A stretch of DNA of 33,880 nt from Rhodospirillaceae bacterium UBA6608 (GTDB taxonomy: Bacteria > Pseudomonadota > Alphaproteobacteria > Rhodospirillales_A > Casp-alpha2). The stretch covers positions 1,533 through 35,412 of the forward strand of contig DJHY01000170.1 of NCBI GenBank assembly GCA_002433335.1, given 5' to 3'. Position 1 is the first letter of the stretch, and each line of letters opens with the position of its first letter. The notes below the pieces were generated by a model. That model was not told where the DNA came from. It did no database searches and saw only the letters and a list, made by a program, of their open reading frames with translations. Below, piece by piece: positions 8,122 to 15,319 of the stretch. The position numbers and the translations under genes are program-made.

Positions 8122-8631
8122 TTAATTGGCCGAGCGAATGGCTTTCAGCAAGGCGCGTTCGGCTTCGGAACGTGGGGTCGAAGCCGGTTTTTCGTCTTCA
8201 TCGGCGACCGCAGCGCGCGGGCTCGCGACCTTCGGGGCCGTCCGCGGGCGGGCCGGTTCCACCGCTTCCAGCGGATCGGCCGTTTCGACACCGCCGGCGG
8301 CGGCGCCATGTTCGTCCCGCGCCATACGCACGTTTTCTTCCAACCGGTCGGCGGCAATGGTGCCGCGATCGACCAGGAAGACCAAGTCGTCACGCAGGCT
8401 TTCAGCTTTGGCAAGTTGATCCTGCAACGCATCCGAGGCGATCCGCAGGTCGCCGATGCTTGCCGTGGCGCGGGTGGTCGCGTCGTTGAACGTCGCGGCC
8501 AGTTTCTCCATCTGCTCGCGGTTTCCGCGGAAACGGGTCAAGCGCCGGTTAAGGATCACCGAATACCAGATCATGACGACCAACAGCAGGGCCAGCACGA
8601 TTTCAAGCGTCAGGGAAAAGGTAAAAGCCAC
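8122..8631 (-). CDS. DUF6468 membrane-anchored protein of the flagellar operon
   Basis: A 169-residue protein with one N-terminal membrane helix (LEIVLALLLVVMIWYSVIL, about residues 9-27) and a basic step (NRRLTRFRGNR). A long charged coiled coil containing DDLVFLVDRGTIAADRLEEN follows, then a disordered tail rich in Ala, Pro, Asp and Glu. This matches the DUF6468 family, found beside fliL and fliM in alphaproteobacteria. No enzyme motif is seen. Position between fliM and the MotE-like gene suggests a motor accessory or assembly factor; the mechanism is unknown. Confidence 0.72.
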   Translation of the reverse strand: MAFTFSLTLEIVLALLLVVMIWYSVILNRRLTRFRGNREQMEKLAATFNDATTRATASIGDLRIASDALQDQLAKAESLRDDLVFLVDRGTIAADRLEENVRMARDEHGAAAGGVETADPLEAVEPARPRTAPKVASPRAAVADEDEKPASTPRSEAERALLKAIRSAN

Positions 8632-8720
8632 GTCTTGTCTCTCCGTCCCCTGGTCTTATTCCGCCCATCCGCGTCGACTAGATGGCGAAATCGGGGTTGA
8701 TCACTGTGCTCAGTTTACCC

Positions 8721-8749
8721 CCCGGTTTCTGAACGAATTGCTAACCGGG
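8721..8749. repeat. inverted repeat between fliM and the DUF6468 gene
   Basis: The arms CCCGGTT and AACCGGG are perfect with a 15-base loop, inside the 142-bp gap within the minus-strand operon. There is no T-run on either side. It may shape mRNA stability or bind a protein; it resembles the CCGGTT/AACCGG repeat at 10740-10753. Confidence 0.4.
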
Positions 8750-8773
8750 AAGTGAAATCGCAGGCTCGCCGGA

Positions 8774-9940
8774 TCAGGACGTCTTGGGCGCGCGGTCGAT
8801 GCGGTCTTCGATCCGAACCGCGATACGGCCGCCCTTGCGCCCCATCCGGCCGATATACAAAGGCACGTTGCCGCAAGACAACATCACCGGGCTGTCCGGC
8901 GTGGCATTGAGCATCATTTGCGAGCCTTCCTGAAGCTCGAACACCTTTTGCAGGCTGACGACCTGCTGGTCGATAACGGCTTCCAGGTCGACCTCGGTCA
9001 TCCACAGTTCTTCAGCCAGGTGGGTTTCCCAAATCGAGTCACGACCGAACTTTTCACCCATGAACATCTGCAGCAGCAGTTCACGGACAGGTTCCAGGGT
9101 CGCGTAAGGCAGCAACAGTTCCAGACGCCCGCCACGGTCTTCCATGTCGATGCGCAGGCGCGTCACGATGGCCGCGTTCGACGGGCGCGAAATGGTCGCG
9201 AACCGGGGGTTGGTCTCCAGTCGATCAAACCGGAACGTCACCGGGCTGAGCGGTTCGAACGCCGCCGACAGGTCGGTCAGCATGACGTGAATCATTCGTT
9301 CGACCAGCGAGCGTTCAATGGTCGTATACGGGCGCCCTTCGATACGCATCGCCGCCGTACCGCGACGACCGCCCAACAACACGTCGACGATCGAATAGAT
9401 CAGCGACGAGTCGACCGTGATCAGGCCGAAGTTGTCCCATTCCTCGGCCTTGAACACGCTGAGCATGGCCGGCAGGGGGATCGAGTTCAGATAATCGCCG
9501 AAGCGAATGGACGCGATGTTGTCGAGCGAGACTTCGACGTTGTCCGAGGTAAAGTTACGCAGGCTGGTCGACATCAGACGGACGAGGCGGTCGAACACGA
9601 CCTCAAGCATCGGCAGACGTTCGTAGGAAACCAGCGCCGACGACAGGATCGCCTGGATGCCCGATTTCTCGGCGCCTTCCTCGTGGCTGTCGTCAAAACC
9701 CAGCAGGCTGTCGATTTCGTCCTGGTTCAGGACGCGGGTCGCTTCGGGGGCCGACATACCGACATCGGTCGAGGCGCCGCCGTCACCGCCGCCGCCGCCC
9801 ATCATGGCTTCCCATTCGGCGGCCAGTTCGTCCTGCTCGTCGCCGCCACCGCCGCCGCCGTCACCGCCGCCGTCACCGGCCAGGGCGGCTTCCCATTCGG
9901 CAGCCATCGCGTCTTGATCTTCGTCAGCCGGACAAGTCAT
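8774..9940 (-). CDS. fliM: flagellar switch protein FliM with a repeated N-terminal extension
   Basis: A 388-residue C-ring protein that binds CheY-P and sets rotation direction. The CheY-binding motif NQDEIDSLLGF lies at residues 72-82 instead of at the extreme N-terminus. The CheC-like middle domain (YERLPMLEVVFDRLVRLMSTSL onward) and the C-terminal SpoA domain (VSLQKVFELQEGSQMMLNATPDSPVML) are complete. The first 60 residues are an acidic Gly/Asp-rich stretch holding two copies of a QDxxAAEWEA unit (residues 9-20 and 36-47). The gene follows fliL by 27 bp. Confidence 0.96.
   Translation of the reverse strand: MTCPADEDQDAMAAEWEAALAGDGGGDGGGGGGDEQDELAAEWEAMMGGGGGDGGASTDVGMSAPEATRVLNQDEIDSLLGFDDSHEEGAEKSGIQAILSSALVSYERLPMLEVVFDRLVRLMSTSLRNFTSDNVEVSLDNIASIRFGDYLNSIPLPAMLSVFKAEEWDNFGLITVDSSLIYSIVDVLLGGRRGTAAMRIEGRPYTTIERSLVERMIHVMLTDLSAAFEPLSPVTFRFDRLETNPRFATISRPSNAAIVTRLRIDMEDRGGRLELLLPYATLEPVRELLLQMFMGEKFGRDSIWETHLAEELWMTEVDLEAVIDQQVVSLQKVFELQEGSQMMLNATPDSPVMLSCGNVPLYIGRMGRKGGRIAVRIEDRIDRAPKTS
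9800..9916 (-). repeat. duplicated AAEWEA unit encoded in the fliM 5' end
   Basis: Two coding repeats, at 9881-9916 (QDAMAAEWEAAL) and 9800-9835 (QDELAAEWEAMM), are joined by a Gly/Asp linker encoded by GGN/GAC-rich DNA. They look like an internal duplication of an amphipathic short motif. Confidence 0.75.
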
Positions 9941-9967
9941 CCGTCACATCCCCTGCGTGCCATAAAC

Positions 9968-10519
9968 CTACTGAACCAGCATTTCCTTGAACAGGACGTC
10001 CTTGACGTGGGCCGGCGCCGTCGCCGCCCGCACCCGCCGCAGCAATTCCTCGCGCAGGCGGTACATCCCGGCGGAGCCCTGCAAATCCTCGATCCGCAGT
10101 TCCCGCAGATAGACCTGGAAGTTATCCATCACCCGGTCCTTGACCGCATCGATGATCAGTTTGTCCTGCTCGTTGGTCACTTCGAGCGAGACCTTCATCT
10201 TCAGAAACTGCGATTTACGGCCCGAGGTATTCAGGTTGACCAACACTTCCGGCAGGTCGTGGAATAGGCCGACGCCCTCGGCCATTTCGCCGGACTCGGC
10301 ATGGGACCCGCCGTCCTTGCCCGTGATCATGGACAGGACCGGCTCCAACAGCCCGGTGAAGAACGCGGCAGCCGCGCCGCCTACGACCAGCAGCAGAACG
10401 GCAACGATGATAATGAGCTTCTTCTTTTTGCCTTTTGAGGCACCGTCGGAAGCACCACCTTCTTCGCCGTCGTCGTCCGCACCGCCGACTTCTTCATTTT
10501 CGAGATCGTCGTCAGCCAT
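9968..10519 (-). CDS. fliL: flagellar basal body-associated protein FliL
   Basis: A 183-residue inner-membrane protein that surrounds the stator and tunes torque. An acidic disordered N-terminus (about residues 1-28) leads to a KGKKKK stop-transfer step. The single helix LIIIVAVLLLVVGGAAAAFF (about 35-54) follows. The periplasmic FliL domain includes LVNLNTSGRKSQFLKMKVSLEV and the conserved tail RRVRAATAPAHVKDVLFKEM. It is the first gene of the minus-strand cluster and is divergent from flgF across a 396-bp control region. Confidence 0.94.
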   Translation of the reverse strand: MADDDLENEEVGGADDDGEEGGASDGASKGKKKKLIIIVAVLLLVVGGAAAAFFTGLLEPVLSMITGKDGGSHAESGEMAEGVGLFHDLPEVLVNLNTSGRKSQFLKMKVSLEVTNEQDKLIIDAVKDRVMDNFQVYLRELRIEDLQGSAGMYRLREELLRRVRAATAPAHVKDVLFKEMLVQ

Positions 10520-10582
10520 GTTTTGGGCAACCGTTTCCTAACGTCCTGAAATCTTACGTCCGGAAACATTAGATTCAGGTCG

Positions 10583-10597
10583 TTAACAAGTCGTTGA
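10583..10597. promoter_or_regulatory. possible CtrA-like half-site pair upstream of fliL
   Basis: TTAA-N7-TTGA differs by one base from the CtrA consensus TTAA-N7-TTAA and lies 64-78 bp upstream of the fliL start. A single near-match in an AT-richer gap is weak evidence. Confidence 0.22.
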
Positions 10598-10676
10598 GGC
10601 GGAAATAAAGACAACCTGCCGATACAGCCATCGGCCGGTCGCTTTCGCACCATCATATCAAACCGCCCCAGTTTGC

Positions 10677-10692
10677 CGCAATCGGCCCGCCT
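10677..10692 (-). promoter_or_regulatory. weak sigma-54-like element facing fliL
   Basis: On the minus strand it reads AGGCGGGCCGATTGCG, with correct GG and TTGC spacing but a poor -24 box. It lies about 160 bp upstream of fliL and next to the GGCA palindrome at 10696. It could be a fortuitous match. Confidence 0.28.
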
Positions 10693-10695
10693 CTA

Positions 10696-10708
10696 GGCAG
10701 AAACTGCC
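10696..10708. promoter_or_regulatory. GGCA-N5-TGCC palindrome, candidate sigma-54 enhancer site for flgF
   Basis: GGCAGAAACTGCC is a perfect inverted repeat (GGCAG-AAA-CTGCC) centred 98 bp upstream of the flgF -24 element. The same pattern occurs upstream of flgE and flgI, so it is a candidate binding site for the flagellar NtrC-type activator (FlbD-like). Confidence 0.6.
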
Positions 10709-10739
10709 CGGCAATCCCTGCATGAAAACCCTGTTTTTC

Positions 10740-10753
10740 CCGGTTCAAACCGG
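10740..10753. repeat. inverted repeat in the fliL-flgF control region
   Basis: CCGGTT-CA-AACCGG has two perfect six-base arms and sits 45 bp upstream of the flgF sigma-54 promoter. It may be a second protein-binding site. Confidence 0.4.
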
Positions 10754-10778
10754 CCCGATAATTTAAATAATCGTTGTT

Positions 10779-10791
10779 TTTCAATGATTTG
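10779..10791 (+). promoter_or_regulatory. IHF-like site upstream of flgF
   Basis: TTTCAATGATTTG matches the IHF consensus WATCAANNNNTTR at all fixed positions but one. It lies between the candidate enhancer palindrome and the -24 box, where a DNA bend would help activator contact with sigma-54 polymerase. Confidence 0.45.
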
Positions 10792-10797
10792 AAAAAC

Positions 10798-10813
10798 TGG
10801 CACGGTCGCTGCA
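10798..10813 (+). promoter_or_regulatory. sigma-54 (-24/-12) promoter of the flgFGAH operon
   Basis: TGGCACGGTCGCTGCA matches TGGCACG-N4-TTGCA with one mismatch and exact GG-to-GC spacing. Transcription would start near 10824, giving a leader of about 92 nt before flgF. Confidence 0.8.
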
Positions 10814-10915
10814 ACAGTTGGCGCAGAAGTATCTGAACTGCCTTTCGGATGAAGGCCCCGATAAAAAACATAAGGGGCCACGCCGGAAGAGAACGAATAG
10901 AACGGGAAAAATCAG

Positions 10916-11653
10916 ATGGAAACCTCAGCGGTTATTGCCGCTTCGCGCCAAGGTGCGCTCAAACGGCAGCTAGAGATTGTCGCGAACAATCTCGCGAACA
11001 TGAGCACCAATGGCTACAAGTCGAGCCAGATGATGTTCGTCGAGCACGTCGTTAAGAGCAAAGGCGGCGAACGGCTTATCAGCCCCAACCTGACTTATAC
11101 GCGTGACATCGCGACCCGGATCGACGTCTCTGACGGCGCCATTGAAACCACGGGCAACCCGCTCGACCTGGCGATCCGCAACGACGGCTTCTTCGTCGTC
11201 CGCGACGCCCAAGGGCAGGAATATTACACCCGAAACGGTCAGTTCCGGTTGGATACCACCGGCCAGATCGTCAACCAGCAGGGCCATGCCCTGATGGCCT
11301 CGGGCGGTCAGCCGATCATCCTCAGCCCCAACGACTCCCAGATCAACGTCGCCCGCGATGGCACGTTGTCCACGGAAAACGGGCAACTAGGGAAAATCCG
11401 GGTCGTCCGGTTCGACAACCCGCAGGACATGCAGCGCACCTCGGGCGCCATGTTCACCTCGCAAAATCCGCCGACCGACATCGCCGCCCCGGACATTATC
11501 CAGGGCTCGCTGGAAGGTTCGAACGTCGAGCCGATCATGGAGATGTCGCGGATGATCGAATTGCACCGCAGCTACGACAGCGCCAAGTCGTTCATCGAGA
11601 AAGAAGACGAACGCCAAAAGTCGATGATCCAGGGCCTGACGCGCGACGCGTAA
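10916..11653 (+). CDS. flgF: flagellar basal-body rod protein FlgF
   Basis: A 245-residue proximal rod protein. It shows the axial-family N-terminal signature NNLANMSTNGYKSSQ (about residues 25-39), the central beta region with YTRNGQFRLD and the C-terminal helix GSNVEPIMEMSRMIELHRSY. No signal peptide is present, as expected for export by the flagellar type III system, and it has no cysteine. It is the first gene of the plus-strand operon, with a GAACGGGAA ribosome-binding region and a strong sigma-54 promoter upstream. The flgG gene follows after 87 bp. Confidence 0.95.
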   Translation: METSAVIAASRQGALKRQLEIVANNLANMSTNGYKSSQMMFVEHVVKSKGGERLISPNLTYTRDIATRIDVSDGAIETTGNPLDLAIRNDGFFVVRDAQGQEYYTRNGQFRLDTTGQIVNQQGHALMASGGQPIILSPNDSQINVARDGTLSTENGQLGKIRVVRFDNPQDMQRTSGAMFTSQNPPTDIAAPDIIQGSLEGSNVEPIMEMSRMIELHRSYDSAKSFIEKEDERQKSMIQGLTRDA

Positions 11654-11674
11654 AGGCCAGACACGAAACGTCAT

Positions 11675-11689
11675 CCGGCAAAACGCCGG
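11675..11689. repeat. inverted repeat in the flgF-flgG gap
   Basis: CCGGC-AAAAC-GCCGG is a perfect inverted repeat with a five-base centre, overlapping in form the GGCA palindromes near the sigma-54 promoters. No clear promoter follows it, so it may instead be an mRNA hairpin separating flgF from flgG. Confidence 0.4.
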
Positions 11690-11740
11690 GCATGAAAACG
11701 CAGCACCGATAACAAAACGGGCAAGCGAAAGGACGGGAAA

Positions 11741-12526
11741 ATGAGATCGCTTGATATTGGCTCGACGGGCATGATTGCCCAGCAGCGAAATGTCGAGGTT
11801 ATTTCCAACAACCTCGCGAACATGAACACCACCGCCTACAAACGGCGCCGGACCGAATTTCAGGATCTGATCTATCAGGATATCCGGCGCGTCGGTTCGA
11901 CCTCGTCCGACAACGGCGACGTGGTGCCCACGGGCGTGCAGCTCGGTCTGGGCGTGAAAATGGCGGCCGTGTACCGCATTCACGAACAGGGCAACCTGTC
12001 GGCCACGGACAACACCTTCGACATCGCCATCCAGGGCAAGGGCTTCTTCCAAGTCACCCTGCCGACCGGCGAAACGGCCTACACCCGTGACGGCACGTTC
12101 CAGCTGAACGAAAACGGCCAGGTCGTGACCCATGACGGTTACTTGCTGGACCCGGCCATCACGGTTCCTTCAGACGCCATCGACGTGACCATCAACGCCT
12201 CGGGCGAAGTTCTGGTGAAGATCGAAGGCCAGGTGCAGTTCTCGAACGTCGGCCAGATCCAGACCGTGAATTTCCAGAACGAACCCGGTTTGGAATCGAT
12301 CGGAAACAACCTCTACAAGGAAACCCCCGCCTCGGGCACCGCGACCACGGGCAACCCGGGCACGGAAGGCTTCGGCACGATCCTGCAGGGGTTCCTGGAA
12401 ACGTCGAACGTCAACGCGGTGGAAGAGATCTCCAACCTGATCTCGGCACAGCGCGCCTATGAAATGAATTCCAAGGTCATCCAGACCTCGGACGAAATGC
12501 TGGGGACCCTGACCTCGCTTCGGTAA
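11741..12526 (+). CDS. flgG: flagellar distal rod protein FlgG
   Basis: A 261-residue distal rod subunit, the usual FlgG length. The N-terminal NNLANMNTTAYKRRRTEFQDL, the FDIAIQGKGFFQVTLPTGETAYTRDG-like core and the C-terminal ETSNVNAVEEISNLISAQRAYEMNSKVIQTSDEM segment are all conserved family elements. An AAAGGACGGG ribosome-binding site lies immediately before the ATG. Like the other axial proteins it lacks a signal peptide and cysteine. It forms the rod that passes through the P and L rings whose genes lie downstream. Confidence 0.97.
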   Translation: MRSLDIGSTGMIAQQRNVEVISNNLANMNTTAYKRRRTEFQDLIYQDIRRVGSTSSDNGDVVPTGVQLGLGVKMAAVYRIHEQGNLSATDNTFDIAIQGKGFFQVTLPTGETAYTRDGTFQLNENGQVVTHDGYLLDPAITVPSDAIDVTINASGEVLVKIEGQVQFSNVGQIQTVNFQNEPGLESIGNNLYKETPASGTATTGNPGTEGFGTILQGFLETSNVNAVEEISNLISAQRAYEMNSKVIQTSDEMLGTLTSLR

Positions 12527-12569
12527 TCCGTGACAACGGTTGACCGACAGGCTCGGAAAGGAATGTGAC

Positions 12570-13604
12570 ATGACTGCTCGCAAAATGATCATCGCCGCCG
12601 CAATGGCTGTCGCCCTGGTTCCCATGGCGTCGCTATCCGCGATCGGCGCGACCAAGACCACCGCCTCGGCGGAAGCCCATGCCAAAACCGACGCGGCGAA
12701 ACCCGAAATGTCGGTGCCGCTGTTGCGCGATGCAGTCACCGTCGATGACAAGGTCATCTACCTGGGTGACCTGTTCATCAATGCCGGCCCCTACGCGGAC
12801 TCCGTCGTCGCTTATGCGCCGGCGCCGGGCGAACGGGCGATCTTCGATGCCCGCTGGCTGTATCGTGTGGCCCGCGCCTATCGCATGAACTGGCGTCCGT
12901 TGACGGCCCGTCAGCAGATCATCGTCGAACGGGTCAGCCAGATCATCGAACGGTCCGAAATCGTCGATACCCTGATGGCGGCCCTATACGAAAAAGGCGC
13001 CGATCCGGAATCCGAACTGGAACTGTCGACGCAGCTGACCCGCGTGCATATCGCGGGCACGGCCCAGCCGACGATCGGCGTCGACGACATCACCTACGAT
13101 CCGCGCTCGCAGCGGTTCGCGGCCGTCGTCTCGATCCCGAAGAACGACCCGGCGGGCGAACGCCTGCGTCTGACCGGGCGTCTGTTCCCGGTGGTCAAGG
13201 TTCCGGTGCCGTCGCGCATTCTCGCCCGCAACGACGTGATCGGCGAACGCGACATCCGCTGGATCCGCCTGCGGACCGACCGGATCATGCCGGACACGGT
13301 GACCAAGGTCGAAGACATGATCGGCATGGCGCCCAAGCGCAGCCTGCGGCCCGACGAAATCATCCGTCGCTCGGACATTGAGCGCCCGATCCTGGTCGAA
13401 CGCGGCTCCCTCGTCACGGTCACCCTGACCCATGGCCCCATGGCCCTGACGGCTCAGGGAAAGGCGCTGGAACACGGTGCGCTGGGCGATACGGTCCGGA
13501 TCATCAACCGACGCTCCAAGACCGTGTTCGAAGGCGAAGTCGTCGGCCCCGGTCGGGCCAAGGTCCAGATCGCCGCGATCCGAGAATTGGCTCAGAACCG
13601 GTAA
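12570..13604 (+). CDS. flgA: flagellar P-ring assembly chaperone FlgA
   Basis: A 344-residue periplasmic chaperone for P-ring assembly. The signal peptide is MTARKMIIAAAMAVALVPMA and onward. The C-terminal SAF-type region begins near VPVPSRILARNDVIGERDIR and ends GDTVRIINRRSKTVFEGEVV, both typical of FlgA. It is longer than enterobacterial FlgA (about 219 residues), as in other alphaproteobacteria. I chose the ATG at 12570 because AAGGA stands eight bases before it; the upstream TTG at 12540 has no such site and would spoil the signal peptide. Confidence 0.93.
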   Translation: MTARKMIIAAAMAVALVPMASLSAIGATKTTASAEAHAKTDAAKPEMSVPLLRDAVTVDDKVIYLGDLFINAGPYADSVVAYAPAPGERAIFDARWLYRVARAYRMNWRPLTARQQIIVERVSQIIERSEIVDTLMAALYEKGADPESELELSTQLTRVHIAGTAQPTIGVDDITYDPRSQRFAAVVSIPKNDPAGERLRLTGRLFPVVKVPVPSRILARNDVIGERDIRWIRLRTDRIMPDTVTKVEDMIGMAPKRSLRPDEIIRRSDIERPILVERGSLVTVTLTHGPMALTAQGKALEHGALGDTVRIINRRSKTVFEGEVVGPGRAKVQIAAIRELAQNR

Positions 13605-13682
13605 CGAACAGCAACTAGAACGCGCACGAAAGGCAGACGGTCCCCTTCCCTCACTCTAACGGGACCAGCAAGGAGAATTCCG

Positions 13683-14456
13683 ATGAACGGCTCGATCACT
13701 TCTCAAACCCGCCGCCTCATTCGCACCACCGCCGTGGTTGCGGTCCTGGCGGGCGCGCTGACCGGCTGCAACACCCTGACCCGCCTGTCGCAGGTCGGCG
13801 AGGGCCCGGCGATCACGCCGGTCCAGAACCCGACGGCGCGGCCGGATTACAAGCCCGTCTCGATGCCGATGCCGGCGCCGAAGATGGCCGAAGTCAACCC
13901 CAACTCCCTGTGGCGAGCCGGTGCGCGGGCGTTCTTCAAGGATCTGCGCGCCAAACAGGTCGGCGATATCGTGACCGTGCAGATGACCTTGGATGACAGC
14001 GCCAAGCTGGACAACAAGACCGAGCGCGATCGCACCGACGCGGAAAAAGCCAACCTGACGAACATTCTGGGCTTCGAAGGCGAATTGACCCGCTACCTAC
14101 CCGATGGCGTCAGCGCCGCCAACATCGCCAACTTCGGCAACACCCATGCGACCTCGGGCGACGGCACGATCGAACGGTCGGAAAGCATCAGCCTGACCTT
14201 CGCCGCCGTGGTGACCCAGGTCCTACCCAACGGCAACCTGGTGATCATGGGCCGCCAGGAGCTGCGGGTGAACGCCGAATTGCGCGAACTGATGGTAACC
14301 GGCGTGGTCCGCCCGTCCGACATCGACTCCGACAACAAGATTTCCCACGAGAAAATCGCCGAAATGCGCGTCGCCTACGGTGGCCGCGGCACCCTCAGCG
14401 ATCTGCAGCAACCCCGCTGGGGCATGCAGCTTTGGGACATTCTCTTCCCGTTCTAA
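13683..14456 (+). CDS. flgH: flagellar L-ring lipoprotein FlgH
   Basis: A 257-residue outer-membrane L-ring subunit. The lipoprotein signal ends in LTGC with Cys29 as the lipid site. The conserved FlgH core includes SLWRAGARAFFKDLRAKQVGDIVTVQ, the LVIMGRQELRVNAELRELMVTGVVRP strand set and the C-terminal YGGRGTLSDLQQPRWG. An AAGGAG ribosome-binding site precedes the start. It is the last gene of the flgFGAH unit and is followed by a strong terminator 75 bp on. Confidence 0.97.
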   Translation: MNGSITSQTRRLIRTTAVVAVLAGALTGCNTLTRLSQVGEGPAITPVQNPTARPDYKPVSMPMPAPKMAEVNPNSLWRAGARAFFKDLRAKQVGDIVTVQMTLDDSAKLDNKTERDRTDAEKANLTNILGFEGELTRYLPDGVSAANIANFGNTHATSGDGTIERSESISLTFAAVVTQVLPNGNLVIMGRQELRVNAELRELMVTGVVRPSDIDSDNKISHEKIAEMRVAYGGRGTLSDLQQPRWGMQLWDILFPF

Positions 14457-14530
14457 GAGCACGACACTCCTCTGAACGAACACCAGTTTCCCGTTCTAGG
14501 TTCGCTAGAAAGAACCTGGAAACAACTCAG

Positions 14531-14561
14531 GGCCGGCGCTTTGCGCCGGCCTCTTTTTTTT
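14531..14561 (+). terminator. rho-independent terminator after flgH
   Basis: A nine-base perfect stem, GGCCGGCGC / GCGCCGGCC with a TTT loop, is followed by CTC and eight T residues. It ends the flgFGAH transcript. Confidence 0.93.
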
Positions 14562-14562
14562 A

Positions 14563-14584
14563 GGAACTTGCTAGCGCAAGTTCC
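14563..14584. repeat. perfect 9-bp-arm inverted repeat after the flgH terminator
   Basis: GGAACTTGC-TAGC-GCAAGTTCC is a perfect inverted repeat beginning two bases after the T-run of the terminator. It has no T-run of its own. Confidence 0.7.
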
Positions 14585-14611
14585 CACTATATCGGGCGCT
14601 TGGGGTTGGCC

Positions 14612-14630
14612 GGGGCGGCCAAGCCGCCCC
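14612..14630. repeat. GC-rich perfect inverted repeat
   Basis: GGGGCGGC-CAA-GCCGCCCC has eight-base perfect arms and a three-base loop. It is the third strong hairpin within 100 bp. Confidence 0.7.
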
Positions 14631-14925
14631 TGCTCCCGCTCATCCCACACCTGCCCGTCTTGACTTCGCCAACCGTCCCGCCTACCTCATCCCCATGGTT
14701 ACGCACGCTCAATCCCGGTTTTCTTTGCGCAAGCTGCATCCCATCGCGGGAGGCTAGCCCCCGGCTTGGCGACGTCGCGTCCCCAGCCGTGGGGACCGGG
14801 CTGTCAGCTCCGACCATCTGAGCGCAACGCCCCCTGACGCGACACCCGTACCACTTTCATTCAATCCCCCATCGACCGCGCCGCCATTGGGTTTGGCGCG
14901 TGCCGATCAGTTAGGAGTCTCAGCA

Positions 14926-15315
14926 ATGGCGCTGCAGAAACCCGCTATTACGATTTCACAATCCGATCACGAGCGCCTATGGCGGCTCGGCACCCAGTTG
15001 CTTCAAAAGAACCAGGATCTCGCAGAAGAGCTTTTGGACGAGTTGGACCGCGCCGCGATTGTCGAGGATGCCTGCGTCCCCAACGACGTCGTCACCATGG
15101 GGGCCCGTCTGAGGTTCACCACCGACACCGGCGATGATCGCTCGATCACCCTGGTTTTTCCGGATGAAGCCGATATTTCGGCCGGGTGCATTTCGGTACT
15201 GACGCCGATTGGGGCGGCGCTTATCGGCCTGTCCGCCGGTCAGTCCATCGACTGGCAATCGCTGGATGGGCGTCAGCACTGCCTGACCGTTCAATCGGTC
15301 GAACGGCAGCAATAA
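14926..15315 (+). CDS. GreA/GreB C-terminal domain protein, Rnk-like nucleoside diphosphate kinase regulator
   Basis: A 129-residue protein resembling Rnk: a short helical N-terminus (ISQSDHERLWRLGTQLL) and a Gre-factor C-terminal FKBP-like domain. The domain contains VTMGARLRFTT, the ITLVFPDEADISAGCISVLTPIGAALIGLSAGQ-type run and a final beta hairpin. Rnk-type proteins bind the RNA polymerase secondary channel region but lack the Gre coiled-coil finger, and this protein is too short to have one. ATG at 14926 is preferred because TTAGGAGT stands nine bases before it; an upstream frame extension has no such site. It converges on dksA, another secondary-channel factor. Confidence 0.8.
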   Translation: MALQKPAITISQSDHERLWRLGTQLLQKNQDLAEELLDELDRAAIVEDACVPNDVVTMGARLRFTTDTGDDRSITLVFPDEADISAGCISVLTPIGAALIGLSAGQSIDWQSLDGRQHCLTVQSVERQQ

Positions 15316-15319
15316 TAGG

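Larger units (their letters stand above)
14562..14925. other. non-coding hairpin-rich intergenic region
   Basis: About 365 bp with no convincing gene. It starts with two further perfect inverted repeats directly after the flgH terminator and continues with C/T-rich sequence containing short hairpins such as CCCC-AGCCGT-GGGG (around 14781). A 76-residue minus-strand open frame exists but has no ribosome-binding site or family likeness. The last bases carry the AGGAG site of the Rnk-like gene. It might be a dispersed intergenic repeat or a structured RNA. Confidence 0.5.

Noticed and set aside
11689..11702. Separate sigma-54 promoter for flgG
   Set aside because: Only the GG and GC dinucleotides fit; the rest of both boxes is wrong, and flgG is well explained as the second gene of the flgF operon.
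14587..14817. 76-residue minus-strand open frame in the hairpin-rich gap
   Set aside because: No ribosome-binding site, composition typical of chance frames in GC-rich DNA, and overlap with strong inverted repeats.
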